Source: CAILZL01 sp049840395 (GTDB taxonomy: Bacteria; Pseudomonadota; Gammaproteobacteria; Steroidobacterales; Steroidobacteraceae). From it: DNA of 64,000 nt. The stretch covers positions 124,001-188,000 of the forward strand of contig JASGLD010000004.1 of assembly GCA_049840395.1 (NCBI GenBank), in the 5' to 3' direction. The notes beneath the pieces are model-generated. The model searched no databases, was not told where the DNA came from, and saw nothing but the letters and a program-made list of their open reading frames with translations. Position 1 is the first letter of the stretch, and the number at the start of each line of letters is the position of its first letter. Made by a program: the position numbers and the translations under genes. This document shows, one piece after another, positions 16,883-26,538 of the stretch.

Positions 16883-17316
16883 GTCGATCTTTGTTGTTGG
16901 TCGAGGATAACGATCAGGACGAAAAATTGATTCTGCGTGTGTTGCGCAAGGTGAATCTCGCCAATCAGGTCGAGGTGGTGCGCGATGGACAGCAGGCCCT
17001 GGATTACTTTGCCGGCGTGGGTGAGTTCGCGCATCGCGCCGGTGCTGATCTGCCCGCTGTTGTCTTGCTTGATTTAAGTCTGCCGCGCGTCAATGGCTTG
17101 GAAGTATTGCGCCGCCTGCGCGCCGAGCCGCGCACGCATCTATTGCCCATTGTCATTTTGACTTCATCCGATGATGAGCAGGACCGTCTTACCAGCTATC
17201 TGGACGGCGCGAACAGCTTTGTCCGCAAGCCGCTTGAATTTGGCGAATTTGCGGAAACGGTGGCGCGCCTGGGGGTTTACTGGGTGGCGCTGAACCAGCC
17301 GCCTAACGGCCAATGA
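16879..17316 (+). CDS. Single-domain response regulator (Rcp1-like)
   Basis: A 145-residue CheY-like receiver with no output domain. Acidic pair in VEDNDQDEKL, phospho-acceptor Asp in VVLLDLSLPRVNGLEVL, Thr in PIVILTSSDDEQD and Lys in SFVRKPLEFGEFA. ATG overlaps the TGA of the histidine kinase gene, giving translational coupling, so the two form a two-component pair. Such receivers relay phosphate to further partners; the final output is not encoded here. Confidence 0.9.
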   Translation: MSRSLLLVEDNDQDEKLILRVLRKVNLANQVEVVRDGQQALDYFAGVGEFAHRAGADLPAVVLLDLSLPRVNGLEVLRRLRAEPRTHLLPIVILTSSDDEQDRLTSYLDGANSFVRKPLEFGEFAETVARLGVYWVALNQPPNGQ

Positions 17317-17376
17317 CCCATTCGAAACGCCGTCCGCGGTTTGCAGCGGTGATGCCAGGCAGTTTGTCCGGATAGA

Positions 17377-18777
17377 TTGAATCAGGCAAACTTGCAGGCT
17401 ATGTCCGAATTTTCAATCAATGCTTTTCTAAATGCCCTCGCCGCCGTTCAGCCTGCTAACGCATCGACGGCGGTCTGCGTGGCGCTGAGCGGCGGTTCCG
17501 ATTCCATGGTGTTGCTGCATGTCATGGCGGAGGTGCGCACGCACAACCCGCAACTACAGCTACGCGCCTTACACGTCGATCACCAGTTGCATGCCGAATC
17601 GGCCGAATGGGCGCGGCAATGTCAGCAATGGGCTGAACAATTGCAAATCGAGTGCACGGTGTTGCGTGTTGCCGTAACCAATATCGATGAGTTCGGTGTG
17701 GAAGCTTCGGCACGCGAAGCACGTTACACGGCTTTCAAATCGGCATTGCGTTCGGGCGAGTTGTTGCTGACCGCACATCATGCCGACGATCAGTTGGAAA
17801 CCATTTTGCTGGCGCTGATGCGCGGTTCCGGCGTGGACGGCCTGGCCGCCATGCCGACTTGCATACGTTTTGGCGCCGGCTGGCATGCGCGACCGCTGCT
17901 GGGTTTTACTCACGAAGCTTTGCACGAGTGGGCACGCGCGCGGCAATTGCCCTATCTCACCGATCCGAGCAACAGCGATACCCATTTCGATCGCAACTTT
18001 CTGCGTCAGGAAGTGGTGCCGTTACTCAAGACCCGCTGGCCCGCAATCGCGCGCACGGCCTCGCGCAGCGCCAGCCACTTGGCTGAAGCACAGACCTTGC
18101 TTGATGATTGGACGGAGACCGACTATCTACTGGCCAGTGTCGACGATGCACTGAGCGTTGACGCGCTGCGCGAACTACCGCTGCCGCGTCGACATGCGCT
18201 GCTGCGGTTCTGGTTGCAGCAGCATGATGTATTGATGCCTTCGACACGTGTGCTGCACTCGCTGGAGCATGACATGCTGGAGTCGGCACAGCATCGAATT
18301 CCACGTGTGCAGTGGCATGGCGTTGAAGTGCATCGGTATCGTGATCTGCTGTACGTCGAACAATTGTTGAACGATTGGGACCCCGCAGCGCAGATGAGTT
18401 GGCATTGGCAGGAAGAACTGTCCCTGCCCAGCGAATTGGGTGCTCTCAGCATTTCATCGCAGTCGGAAGCTGCTATGACCGAACGTCGCCTCGGTATTGC
18501 ACGCGTGCGGCTGCCCGAACAACTACAGGTTCGTTTTCGTGATGGCGGTGAACGCATTCGTTTGCCCGGCGACAAACATCACCGCGCCTTGAAGAAGCTT
18601 CTGCAGGAATCGGCCGTGTTGCCCTGGTGGCGTGAATGTCTGCCCTTGATCTATGCAGGCGACAAGTTGGTAGCCGTTGCCGATCTATGGATCAGTCATG
18701 AATTTGCCGCCAAGCCGGATGAGGCGGCGGTGCAAGTCGTCTGGCAGCGCGAGCAGAACATTACTGCGCGGGCTTGA
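17377..18777 (+). CDS. tilS: tRNA(Ile)-lysidine synthase TilS
   Basis: A 466-residue (or 458 from ATG 17401) N-type ATP pyrophosphatase with the PP-loop ALSGGSDSMVLLHV, LTAHHADDQLETILLALMRG and DPSNSDTHFDRNFLRQEV, plus the C-terminal TilS domain (LQVRFRDGGERIRLPG, LKKLLQE, PWWRECLPLIY). It converts the wobble C of the AUA-reading tRNA-Ile to lysidine and is normally essential. The TTG at 17377 is the first start; ATG 17401 fits the family better. It often follows accA, and here the helicase and two-component genes lie between them. Confidence 0.95.
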   Translation: MNQANLQAMSEFSINAFLNALAAVQPANASTAVCVALSGGSDSMVLLHVMAEVRTHNPQLQLRALHVDHQLHAESAEWARQCQQWAEQLQIECTVLRVAVTNIDEFGVEASAREARYTAFKSALRSGELLLTAHHADDQLETILLALMRGSGVDGLAAMPTCIRFGAGWHARPLLGFTHEALHEWARARQLPYLTDPSNSDTHFDRNFLRQEVVPLLKTRWPAIARTASRSASHLAEAQTLLDDWTETDYLLASVDDALSVDALRELPLPRRHALLRFWLQQHDVLMPSTRVLHSLEHDMLESAQHRIPRVQWHGVEVHRYRDLLYVEQLLNDWDPAAQMSWHWQEELSLPSELGALSISSQSEAAMTERRLGIARVRLPEQLQVRFRDGGERIRLPGDKHHRALKKLLQESAVLPWWRECLPLIYAGDKLVAVADLWISHEFAAKPDEAAVQVVWQREQNITARA

Positions 18778-18817
18778 TGAGTTCGAGGCTCAGGCTAACG
18801 GATGGGAAGATAGGTTG

Positions 18818-19171
18818 TCATTTCAACAGCTCCTTCAAATTGATATCCATCCGTTCCATGCGTGCCTTGATCTGCGGCCATTCCTCTTTCAGGAACCGGG
18901 TGCGTTCACGCTTAAGTAACAAGGCGCGTACGCCTTTCTTAATCACCAATCCCTCGCCGCGTTTCTTATCGAGCAGGTCTTCGCGCGCCAATTCTTTGTA
19001 AACCTTGGCAACGGTCAAGGGATTGATCTGGAAGTCGCTGGCCAGTTGGCGTACCGATGGCAGCATTTCGCCCTCGGGATAGGTTTCATCGAGGATGCGA
19101 TGGACCAATAGATCCATCAGCTGCCGGTAGATCGGCAGATGTTCATCCCACTTGTGTGCGGCCTGGGTCAT
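18818..19171 (-). CDS. GntR-family repressor, YtrA type
   Basis: About 117 residues from ATG 19171 (MTQAAHKWDE); the frame extends to 19240, but that start would place the coding region over the operator. The winged-helix part reads PIYRQLMDLLVHRILDETYPEGEMLPSVRQLASDFQINPLTVAKVYKELAREDLL, followed by a short helical tail of the kind found in YtrA regulators, which typically control ABC exporter operons. It is divergent from the ABC exporter genes and very probably represses them until an antibiotic or envelope-acting peptide is present; the inducer is unknown. Confidence 0.85.
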   Translation of the reverse strand: MTQAAHKWDEHLPIYRQLMDLLVHRILDETYPEGEMLPSVRQLASDFQINPLTVAKVYKELAREDLLDKKRGEGLVIKKGVRALLLKRERTRFLKEEWPQIKARMERMDINLKELLK

Positions 19172-19207
19172 GAAACATAGCTTGACAGTCTGAGTCGTCC
19201 ATGTAAA

Positions 19208-19233
19208 TACTGTATTACAACAATAACACAGTA
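19208..19233. promoter_or_regulatory. Probable operator of the YtrA-type regulator
   Basis: An inverted repeat with 10-bp arms, TACTGTATTA (19208-19217) and TAACACAGTA (19224-19233), one mismatch, 6-base spacer. It lies between the divergent GntR and ABC exporter genes. YtrA-type regulators bind palindromes of this TGTATTA character. An 11-base piece (TGTATTACAAC) recurs at 26492-26502 before the DUF6152 gene. Confidence 0.55.
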
Positions 19234-19255
19234 AGCGCATGGAGTTGGGCGATCA

Positions 19256-20596
19256 ATGCGAGCCTTGAGCAGAAAATCCTTGGTGCAGCCGGTAGTGGCG
19301 AATGCTGCCGTTCCTCGGCAGGAAGTACCGGAGATCACGCCCTCTGTCATGGATCGCGCGGTGCAAGCGCGACGTTTCACCATAGCTCGCATGCTGATTG
19401 CCCTGCTGGCGTTGCTGGTCGGCGCGTTGTTGTTGCTGGCGTACCAGCGTTACGGGCGCAGCGATAGTTTGACTGTCGATAAAGAACGTCTGAGTTTCGC
19501 CACGGTTGCCCAGGGCGAGTTTCAAGAATTCATTCCCCTGGTGGGTGTGCTGGCGCCCAGCGATACGGTGTATCTGGATCTGGCCGAGGGCGGACAAGTG
19601 GCCGAGGTGTTGGTGGAAGAAGGCGCCAAGGTAGAAGCCGGGCAATTGCTGGTCAAATTAAAAAGCACTCGCCTGGAACTGGAGCTCTTGACCAATGAGA
19701 CGCAATTGGCCGAGCAGGTCAATCAACTCAGTACCACCAAGCTCAGCTACGAACAGGATCGCATCAATAGCGAACGCAGTGTGATCGATGCACGTAGCAG
19801 CATGGACAAGTTACTGGCTCAACAAAAGCGCTACGAGCCATTGATGCAGCAGGGGGTGATAGCCCGCTCTGAATACGAAAATCTGAATCTCGACATTGCC
19901 AGGCAACAGCAGTTGTTACAGAGCGCCGAAGCGGCGTTGAGTCTCAGCCGTGAGAAAGGCAGTGCGCAGATCGAACGCATGCAGAACACCGTGGACAATC
20001 TGAACTCCAAGTTGGAGATATACAAAAACAATCTGGACAGTTTGAACGTACGCGCGCCCATCAGCGGTCAATTGACCAGCTTCAATGTGGATGTCGGTCA
20101 AGCCAAGCCACAAGGTTCACGCATCGGTCAGATTGACCGCATGGAACAGACCAAAGTAACTGCGTCCGTGGATGAGTTCTATCTCAACAGAGTGACGGCT
20201 GGGCAGATGGCCACGGCCGAACTGGATGGAAAGAGCTATCGCTTCAAGGTCAGCAAGGTATATCCCGAAGTGCGTGACCGTCTGTTCAAGCTGGAGATGG
20301 TGTTTGTCGATGCGGCGCCGGCCGGCACGCGAGTGGGGCAGAGCTTACAACTGAAACTGGATATTGGCGGTACCAGCCGGGCACTGATCGTCGGGAATGG
20401 CGCGTTCTACGACGCTGCGAACAATGGCGTATTCGTACTGGAACCCTCCGGTGCATCGGCCGAGCGGCGTGTGGTCAAGCTAGGACGTCGTAACACTGAC
20501 TATGTGGAAGTGCTCGAGGGTCTCAAGGCCGGCGAGCAGGTGCTGATTTCAAGTTACAAATCATACAAAGACATTAATCATTTACGACTTCGCTAG
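19256..20596 (+). CDS. Periplasmic adaptor (HlyD/MacA-like) of ABC exporter
   Basis: A 446-residue membrane-fusion protein: cytoplasmic N-tail, one membrane helix (about 44-63), a lipoyl-type half (GGQVAEVLVEEGAKVEAGQLLVKL), a long coiled-coil hairpin (about 135-260), the second lipoyl half (LNVRAPISGQLTSFNVDVGQ) and a beta-barrel. It links the inner-membrane transporter to periplasmic or outer-membrane partners. First gene of a four-gene operon (adaptor, ATPase, two permeases) under the YtrA-type repressor. No outer-membrane channel gene is present. Confidence 0.85.
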   Translation: MRALSRKSLVQPVVANAAVPRQEVPEITPSVMDRAVQARRFTIARMLIALLALLVGALLLLAYQRYGRSDSLTVDKERLSFATVAQGEFQEFIPLVGVLAPSDTVYLDLAEGGQVAEVLVEEGAKVEAGQLLVKLKSTRLELELLTNETQLAEQVNQLSTTKLSYEQDRINSERSVIDARSSMDKLLAQQKRYEPLMQQGVIARSEYENLNLDIARQQQLLQSAEAALSLSREKGSAQIERMQNTVDNLNSKLEIYKNNLDSLNVRAPISGQLTSFNVDVGQAKPQGSRIGQIDRMEQTKVTASVDEFYLNRVTAGQMATAELDGKSYRFKVSKVYPEVRDRLFKLEMVFVDAAPAGTRVGQSLQLKLDIGGTSRALIVGNGAFYDAANNGVFVLEPSGASAERRVVKLGRRNTDYVEVLEGLKAGEQVLISSYKSYKDINHLRLR

Positions 20597-20624
20597 AAAT
20601 AAAACGGTAGTCAAAGGAATAGCC

Positions 20625-21284
20625 ATGATCAAACTCAATCAAGTCCGCAAGGTATACAAAACCAAAGAGTTGGAAACCACTGCACTGAATGCGGTCGATC
20701 TGGAAATAAAGCAGGGAGAGTTTGTTGCAGTCATGGGGCCATCCGGCTGCGGCAAGTCCAGTCTACTGAATGTGGTGGGCATGATCGACACGCTGGATGG
20801 CGGTGACTATTTCTTCGACGAACAGAACATCGCCGAGTTGCCGGAGAGCAAGTTGGTCAAAGTACGCCGCAAGCATCTGGGTTTCATCTTTCAGAGCTTC
20901 AATCTGATTGAGGATTTAAGCGTGTACGAGAACGTGGAGTTACCGCTGTTATATCTCGATGTACCTAAACCGCAACGTAAAAATCGGGTGCGTGAAGTGC
21001 TCGAGTTGGTGGGTCTGGATTCGCGTATCAAGCACCGTCCAGCGCAACTCTCCGGCGGTCAGCAACAGCGTGTAGCCGTGGCGCGTGCGGTGGTTACCGA
21101 TCCGAAACTCATTCTCGCCGACGAGCCCACCGGCAATCTGGATAGCAAGAACGGCGAAGACGTGATGGAGATGCTCACTGTGCTGAATGAGCAAGGCGCC
21201 ACCATCATGATGGTAACGCACTCGGCAGAGCATGCCGCCAAGGCGCATCGGGTGATCAATATGCTGGATGGCAAGGTTGTTTGA
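20625..21284 (+). CDS. ABC transporter ATP-binding protein (LolD/MacB type)
   Basis: A 219-residue ATPase. Walker A GPSGCGKSS (near 38), Q-loop FIFQSFNLIEDLSVYENVELPL, signature LSGGQQQRVAVARA, Walker B LILADEPTGNLD and H-loop MVTHS are all intact. The subfamily (LolD/MacB/FtsE) works with FtsX-fold mechanotransmission permeases, which follow directly. It powers the exporter rather than an importer, as no binding protein is encoded. Confidence 0.92.
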   Translation: MIKLNQVRKVYKTKELETTALNAVDLEIKQGEFVAVMGPSGCGKSSLLNVVGMIDTLDGGDYFFDEQNIAELPESKLVKVRRKHLGFIFQSFNLIEDLSVYENVELPLLYLDVPKPQRKNRVREVLELVGLDSRIKHRPAQLSGGQQQRVAVARAVVTDPKLILADEPTGNLDSKNGEDVMEMLTVLNEQGATIMMVTHSAEHAAKAHRVINMLDGKVV

Positions 21285-21325
21285 ACGCGACTGACTCTTA
21301 GCAACAGTCAAGAAGGAATCAGTCA

Positions 21326-23920
21326 ATGGTTAAGCACTACCTGCAAACCGCGTTGAGAAATCTATGGAGCTTTAAGTTCACCACCTTAGCCAATGTATTC
21401 TGTCTGGCGTTCGGCTTTGCCTGCTTTATGTGCGCCTATGTAGTGGCTAGTTGGTTGACGCAAAGCGATCCCCGGTTTGTAAATGCAAACCGTACCTACG
21501 CAATCGGTAATGGCAGTCTTGCCTTATACGATCAACTGAAGACTGACTATAAAAATATATCCATGACGGCTTACTTCGTGCCGGACTTACAGGTGGATGC
21601 GTCTTCGGACGGTATCAATAAATCCTCGGTGACTACGTTGGTCACCGATAGCGACTTTTTTAATCTTTACCGGCTTACCGTCGTTAGCGGGTCAATGGCA
21701 TTGACGGGATCTAACGATGTTCTGATCGGCATAACGTTGTCGAAAAATTTGTTTGGCAACGAGAATGCGGTGGGAAAACAATTGCTGCTTGGCTCGGGCG
21801 TGGCAGCGAAGGTGGTGGGGGTTTACGAGGATTTAAGTGAGCCCAGTGCCTTGTCAATCCAATCGATGAGTCGCATCGGCGCCAATAAAGCGCAAAGCCT
21901 GCCACAGGTCGTGTTGTTGAATGCGCTGGCGGAAAGACTCGGTATGGATAACCAAATGATTCCGATCGAAAGTCTGCGTGCGGAGCCGGTGGATAGTAAT
22001 TGGCTGGAAGGACGGATTATCTATTTCTCCATACCGACCGGCAGTGGTTTAACGGCGCAGCAGATCGACGACCGGAGTCGGGACTACCTGCAGAAGTTTT
22101 CAGCAAGCTCGAATCCCGATACCAACCTGCTCAGCGTCAATCAGCTGGTGGCGCGCGAACGACGTGGGATAGTTTCGCAACAGGTAAATCTCGGCTCACC
22201 TGCGACGATTTTGATGATGATCGGCATTGTGGTGGTATGCGTAGCCATCGCCAATTACGCGAATCTCTACACCACCCAGACAGTAGCTCGTACCAAGGAT
22301 AATGGACTGCGTCAGTTGCTGGGCGCGACACGCACGCAAATGCTGTGTCACTGCCTGCTGGATGTGTTTCTGCTGTGCATTGTGGCCATGTTGATGGCCC
22401 TGGCGCTGTTGCCGCTTTGCAAATGGGCGTTAGGGCTGTCGGAATTCGGTTTCGATCTGGCGCGTCGCATGCAACTGGACTGGCGTGTCTTTATCGATGC
22501 ACGCTTCCTGCTGGTCAGTCTGGCGCTGTTGATGATGGCGACCTTGCTGTCGGCTATCTATCCTGTCTACTTGCTCGGCAAAGTGCGGCCGATGGATGTC
22601 ATGCGCAGCACTTCGCTGACGCATAGCGGCTTGTTTGCCCGATTGCTGGTGGGGATGCAGTTCATGACCGCCAGCGCCTTGCTGATCGGTCTGCTGGTGA
22701 TGCAGTGGCAATATCGTGAGTTTCAGCGTGTGGCGCTCGGTAGTCAGGGCGATCAGTTGGTGATCTTGAATAATCCGGTGCTCAATGGCGTTCCCTCCGT
22801 GACAGCCAGACCCAGGCCGGTTGATGCGGCGTTCAATACAGTGAAAACAGAATTGCTGCGCCACAAAGAAGTGCTGGCAGTGGCCTGGGTGCAGGCCAAG
22901 TTATGGGGCACAGGTCGCGCCATGTTTGATGCCCGCAAAGAAATAGACAGCGAAGCATTAATACCTTTCAACAACCTGCTGGTCAGTGACAATTTTCCAT
23001 CAATGATGGGCTTCAAGCTGCTGGCTGGCCGGTGGTTGGATATAGAACGCGATACGAAAATACCTCCCGAGTTTCTGAAAAGAAGGCCAGTCGATGCCAA
23101 CGGTGTTTTTACGCCGCCCGTTTCAAACGTATTGGTGGATGTTAGTTTAATTGACAAGCTCGGCTGGCCGGATGCAGACCAGGCAATCGGCAAGCAATTT
23201 CTTGGAAGGTCTACTTTGTCCATCATGGCGGGTCCGGCCGGTGTCGCCATGGGTAATAGAGTTCCAAGCACTCCTTATCGTATTGTCGGTGTAGTTGAGG
23301 GGCCGCCGCTAACCACCAGCGGTATCGATACCAAACTGTTTCAACTGGCTGCTACAAGCAGCAACATGATTGGAATCCGCTCGCCTTTATATGCGGTCAT
23401 TCAGATCGACAAACAGAATATTCCCGGTGGCATTGCCGCCATCGCTGCAACGATCAAGAAACTGGCTCCGGATGTGGCGGCAAATCTCAGCTTTGCCGAT
23501 CAGGTTTTCAGCGAGGCGTTCGCTCGTTACCAACTGTTAACCAACGCCGTGACGGTACTGGCATCGATTGCCTTCGCCATTTCCATCATGAGCATGGTGG
23601 GCATGGCGGCGCATGTCTTGAATCGCCGCAGACATGAAGTTGGTATTCGTAAATCGCTGGGCGCCAGCACCCTGCAGATATTTCGCATGCTGCTCAGCGA
23701 TTTCTCCAAACCGGTGGTGTTGGCGAACATTATGGTATGGCCGCTTGCCTATATCGTCATGAATGCCTATCTCGGAATTTTCACATATCGCATCAGCTTG
23801 AATGCCTGGCCTTTCGTAATCAGCCTGCTGATCACGGTAAGCATTGCCTGCCTCGCTGTTCTGGTTCAGACCCGCCGGGTTGCGCGACTAGTGCCATCGG
23901 AAGTGCTGCGTTACGAATAA
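21326..23920 (+). CDS. Large FtsX-fold ABC permease, first of two
   Basis: An 864-residue permease with an N-terminal anchor (YLQTALRNLWSFKFTTLANV), a periplasmic MacB_PCD-like domain, an FtsX three-helix bundle near 290-430, a second anchor and periplasmic domain, and a final bundle near 750-860 (GIRKSLGAS, LVPSEVLRYE). MacB is about 650 residues with one module; this protein holds two fused modules. It is paralogous along its length to the next gene, so the pair probably forms a heterodimer served by the one ATPase. Confidence 0.85.
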   Translation: MVKHYLQTALRNLWSFKFTTLANVFCLAFGFACFMCAYVVASWLTQSDPRFVNANRTYAIGNGSLALYDQLKTDYKNISMTAYFVPDLQVDASSDGINKSSVTTLVTDSDFFNLYRLTVVSGSMALTGSNDVLIGITLSKNLFGNENAVGKQLLLGSGVAAKVVGVYEDLSEPSALSIQSMSRIGANKAQSLPQVVLLNALAERLGMDNQMIPIESLRAEPVDSNWLEGRIIYFSIPTGSGLTAQQIDDRSRDYLQKFSASSNPDTNLLSVNQLVARERRGIVSQQVNLGSPATILMMIGIVVVCVAIANYANLYTTQTVARTKDNGLRQLLGATRTQMLCHCLLDVFLLCIVAMLMALALLPLCKWALGLSEFGFDLARRMQLDWRVFIDARFLLVSLALLMMATLLSAIYPVYLLGKVRPMDVMRSTSLTHSGLFARLLVGMQFMTASALLIGLLVMQWQYREFQRVALGSQGDQLVILNNPVLNGVPSVTARPRPVDAAFNTVKTELLRHKEVLAVAWVQAKLWGTGRAMFDARKEIDSEALIPFNNLLVSDNFPSMMGFKLLAGRWLDIERDTKIPPEFLKRRPVDANGVFTPPVSNVLVDVSLIDKLGWPDADQAIGKQFLGRSTLSIMAGPAGVAMGNRVPSTPYRIVGVVEGPPLTTSGIDTKLFQLAATSSNMIGIRSPLYAVIQIDKQNIPGGIAAIAATIKKLAPDVAANLSFADQVFSEAFARYQLLTNAVTVLASIAFAISIMSMVGMAAHVLNRRRHEVGIRKSLGASTLQIFRMLLSDFSKPVVLANIMVWPLAYIVMNAYLGIFTYRISLNAWPFVISLLITVSIACLAVLVQTRRVARLVPSEVLRYE

Positions 23921-23933
23921 GGAAATAACAACA

Positions 23934-26462
23934 ATGTTCAAGCATTACCTGCAAACCGCACTGCGCAATCTATGGCGCTTCAAGTACAGCACGCTTGCCA
24001 ATGTGCTCTGCCTCGCCTTCGGGCTGAGTTGCTTCCTGCTGGCCTATGCGGTGTTCGCCTACTTCATGTCGATGGAATCGGGTTTCAAGAATGCGGACCG
24101 GATTTATGCGGTGTCCACGCTGTCCAGTTCCGGAGATGGCGTTAGATTGGTGGAGGGACCGAATTCGCCTCGGGTGTTGGCGAAGTATCTGCAGCTGGAT
24201 GAGCCGGAGCTGATGGTTTCGAGCGCGCAGGGCAACGACCGGGTCGGCGTCAGGGTGGGCGAGGGCGAAAGTTTTACGTTGGCCGCAATGGTGGCGGACA
24301 AACAGTTTCTGTCCATATTTGATATACCGGTGTTGCGAGGCGATAGATTTGCGGCTTTCGTGCAGCAGGATAGTGTCATGCTGGGTGGTCAGACTGCTTT
24401 GAAGTTATTCGGCACCCTTGATGTAGTCGGTAAGACGCTAGTGCTTGAGGACACTCAGCAGGTGACCGTTGCCGGCGTACTAGGTGAGCTGCCACAGCCT
24501 ACTCATCTTGGAAAGTTTGGCGGCAGCATGCCGGGCAATAGCAAAGAGGAACTTCAAATCCTACTGCCGTGGGCGGTGTATGACCGACTCATGCTGGCAA
24601 AGGACCCAAGCTACGCGCAGAAGTTGATTTCTGAAGAATGGCTGTCGCTACGCAGCATGACCTATGTGCTATTGCCGGATAATGGTTCGATCGATAAGCG
24701 TGAGCTGCAGTCCAGGTTGACTGCGTTGGAGAAGCGGCGGTCACCGCTGGGGCGTGCATCGAAGCAGGCCAATTTTCGCGTCATGCCGGTTTCATCGGTT
24801 TTTTACAGCACGATGGGAATGTCATGGCGGCAGCTGGGCGTGCCGATGTTCGCATTGTTGTTAATCTGCGGTACGTTGGTGTTGTTTGTGGCCATCATCA
24901 ATTACGTCAATCTGGCTACTGCGCAATCTGTAGTGCGTAGCAGGGAGATGGGGTTGAGGCGTCTGTTGGGCGCTACTCGCATGAGCGTGGTGGCGCAGTG
25001 TGCGGGCGAGTCGCTGCTGGTGAGCGCAGCGGCGTTGGTGCTGGCAGTTGCTGTGTTGAAAGTGCTGATAAGCAGTCCGCTTGCGAAGGTTCAGATGCAA
25101 ATGAATATCGAGCTGCTGTCTGGCTGGCGTATGGGATTGACGTTACTGGGGTTGGTTCTGTTGGTGGGTTGTTTGTCGGCGGCTTATCCCGCGTTAGTTC
25201 TATCGCGAGCTGCGCCGGCCAATGCGGTACGGGCGCAGAGCATGAATAGGGGGCGTAGCTGGCTGGCGCGCTGTCTGGTGGGAGTGCAATTCATGATGGC
25301 GGGCTTGATGTTGGTGTTTATTTTTGTCATTAACATTCAACATCGTGAACTGCGTGAGACTATTCTAAGTCGGCTTGAAGATCCGGTGGTGTCATTGAAT
25401 TTGACTACGCGCGACACCAAGGTTAGCGCGATCACATTCAGTACTGAGCTGCGGCGTCATCCGGAAATCAAGGCCGTCTCTGCTATGTCGGGTCCTTTAT
25501 TTACGATTTCTCCCAGCATGATGGTGATTCAGAAAGATTCTAAAGAAGGTTCGCCTCGACACAGTGTGGTTTTGAATACAGTCTTTACCGACTATTTTTC
25601 AGTGATGGACGTTCCTTTGCTCGCGGGTCGTGCTGTCGATATGCAACACCCTGATGTATACCGGTGGGACGACAAGCCGCTAACGACAAAGCTCTTAACT
25701 ACGAAGTTAGAGGATACAGCCATTACGAATGTGGTTGTGGATCGCGATTTTGTCCGCTTGATGGGCTGGCGTGCGCCTGAACAAGCCATCGACTCTCTTA
25801 TTTATAGTAATCGAATAGGATTGCTCAGGATGCGCATCGTCGGCGTGGTGGAAAACCATGTTATGCAGGCGATGGGTCGCAGTGGCGAGGCCTCGGTGTT
25901 TGTGCTCGGCGATGAGGCAACCTGGGGCAATTTTGCCATTGTGAGAGTCGACAAGAAGCAGCTTGCTGCCGGCTTGCAGGCCATTGATGGCGTGTGGAAC
26001 AAGCTGGCGCCAGGAGCGCTGGTCAGTCGTGTGTTTGCCGATGAACAATATGAGCGCAGCAGTTCCATGTTCATGATGCTCTTTGCCGTGTTGTCACTGC
26101 TGGCTGTGTTGGCCTTCGCCATTGCCATCATGGGTATGGTGGGCATGGCGACACACACCATCAGCCGGCGGACGCATGAAATTGGCATCCGCAAGATACT
26201 CGGATCGAACGGTGTAGGAATATTTAAATTGCTGTTACAGGAGTTTGCCAAACCCATTGTGATTTCTAATCTATTGGCGTGGCCTGTGGCCTTCGTGATC
26301 TGTCGTCTGTACTTGAGCCTGTTTCCCGGCCGAGTCACTCTAACGCTCTGGCCGTTCATCTCCGGTCTGGTTATCACTGTGTTCATTGCCTGGCTGTCCG
26401 TGTCGGTGCAAACTTTGCGCGCCGCACGCATGAAGCCGGCCGAAGTGTTGCGCTACGAATAA
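23934..26462 (+). CDS. Large FtsX-fold ABC permease, second of two
   Basis: An 842-residue paralogue of the previous permease, beginning 13 bases after it, with the same opening (KHYLQTALRNLWRFKYSTLANV) and the same ending (AARMKPAEVLRYE). Two MacB_PCD/FtsX modules are seen; the last bundle carries HEIGIRKILGSNGVGIFKLLLQEF. The tandem duplication and fixed ATPase/adaptor order indicate one exporter complex. The substrate is probably a peptide, lipid or antibiotic; the sequence does not say which. Confidence 0.85.
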   Translation: MFKHYLQTALRNLWRFKYSTLANVLCLAFGLSCFLLAYAVFAYFMSMESGFKNADRIYAVSTLSSSGDGVRLVEGPNSPRVLAKYLQLDEPELMVSSAQGNDRVGVRVGEGESFTLAAMVADKQFLSIFDIPVLRGDRFAAFVQQDSVMLGGQTALKLFGTLDVVGKTLVLEDTQQVTVAGVLGELPQPTHLGKFGGSMPGNSKEELQILLPWAVYDRLMLAKDPSYAQKLISEEWLSLRSMTYVLLPDNGSIDKRELQSRLTALEKRRSPLGRASKQANFRVMPVSSVFYSTMGMSWRQLGVPMFALLLICGTLVLFVAIINYVNLATAQSVVRSREMGLRRLLGATRMSVVAQCAGESLLVSAAALVLAVAVLKVLISSPLAKVQMQMNIELLSGWRMGLTLLGLVLLVGCLSAAYPALVLSRAAPANAVRAQSMNRGRSWLARCLVGVQFMMAGLMLVFIFVINIQHRELRETILSRLEDPVVSLNLTTRDTKVSAITFSTELRRHPEIKAVSAMSGPLFTISPSMMVIQKDSKEGSPRHSVVLNTVFTDYFSVMDVPLLAGRAVDMQHPDVYRWDDKPLTTKLLTTKLEDTAITNVVVDRDFVRLMGWRAPEQAIDSLIYSNRIGLLRMRIVGVVENHVMQAMGRSGEASVFVLGDEATWGNFAIVRVDKKQLAAGLQAIDGVWNKLAPGALVSRVFADEQYERSSSMFMMLFAVLSLLAVLAFAIAIMGMVGMATHTISRRTHEIGIRKILGSNGVGIFKLLLQEFAKPIVISNLLAWPVAFVICRLYLSLFPGRVTLTLWPFISGLVITVFIAWLSVSVQTLRAARMKPAEVLRYE

Positions 26463-26538
26463 AATATTTGTAACTATTACAGCGGATACGTGTATTACAA
26501 CGCGAACATCCGATTCGCAGGACATAGGGAGAGAGGGG

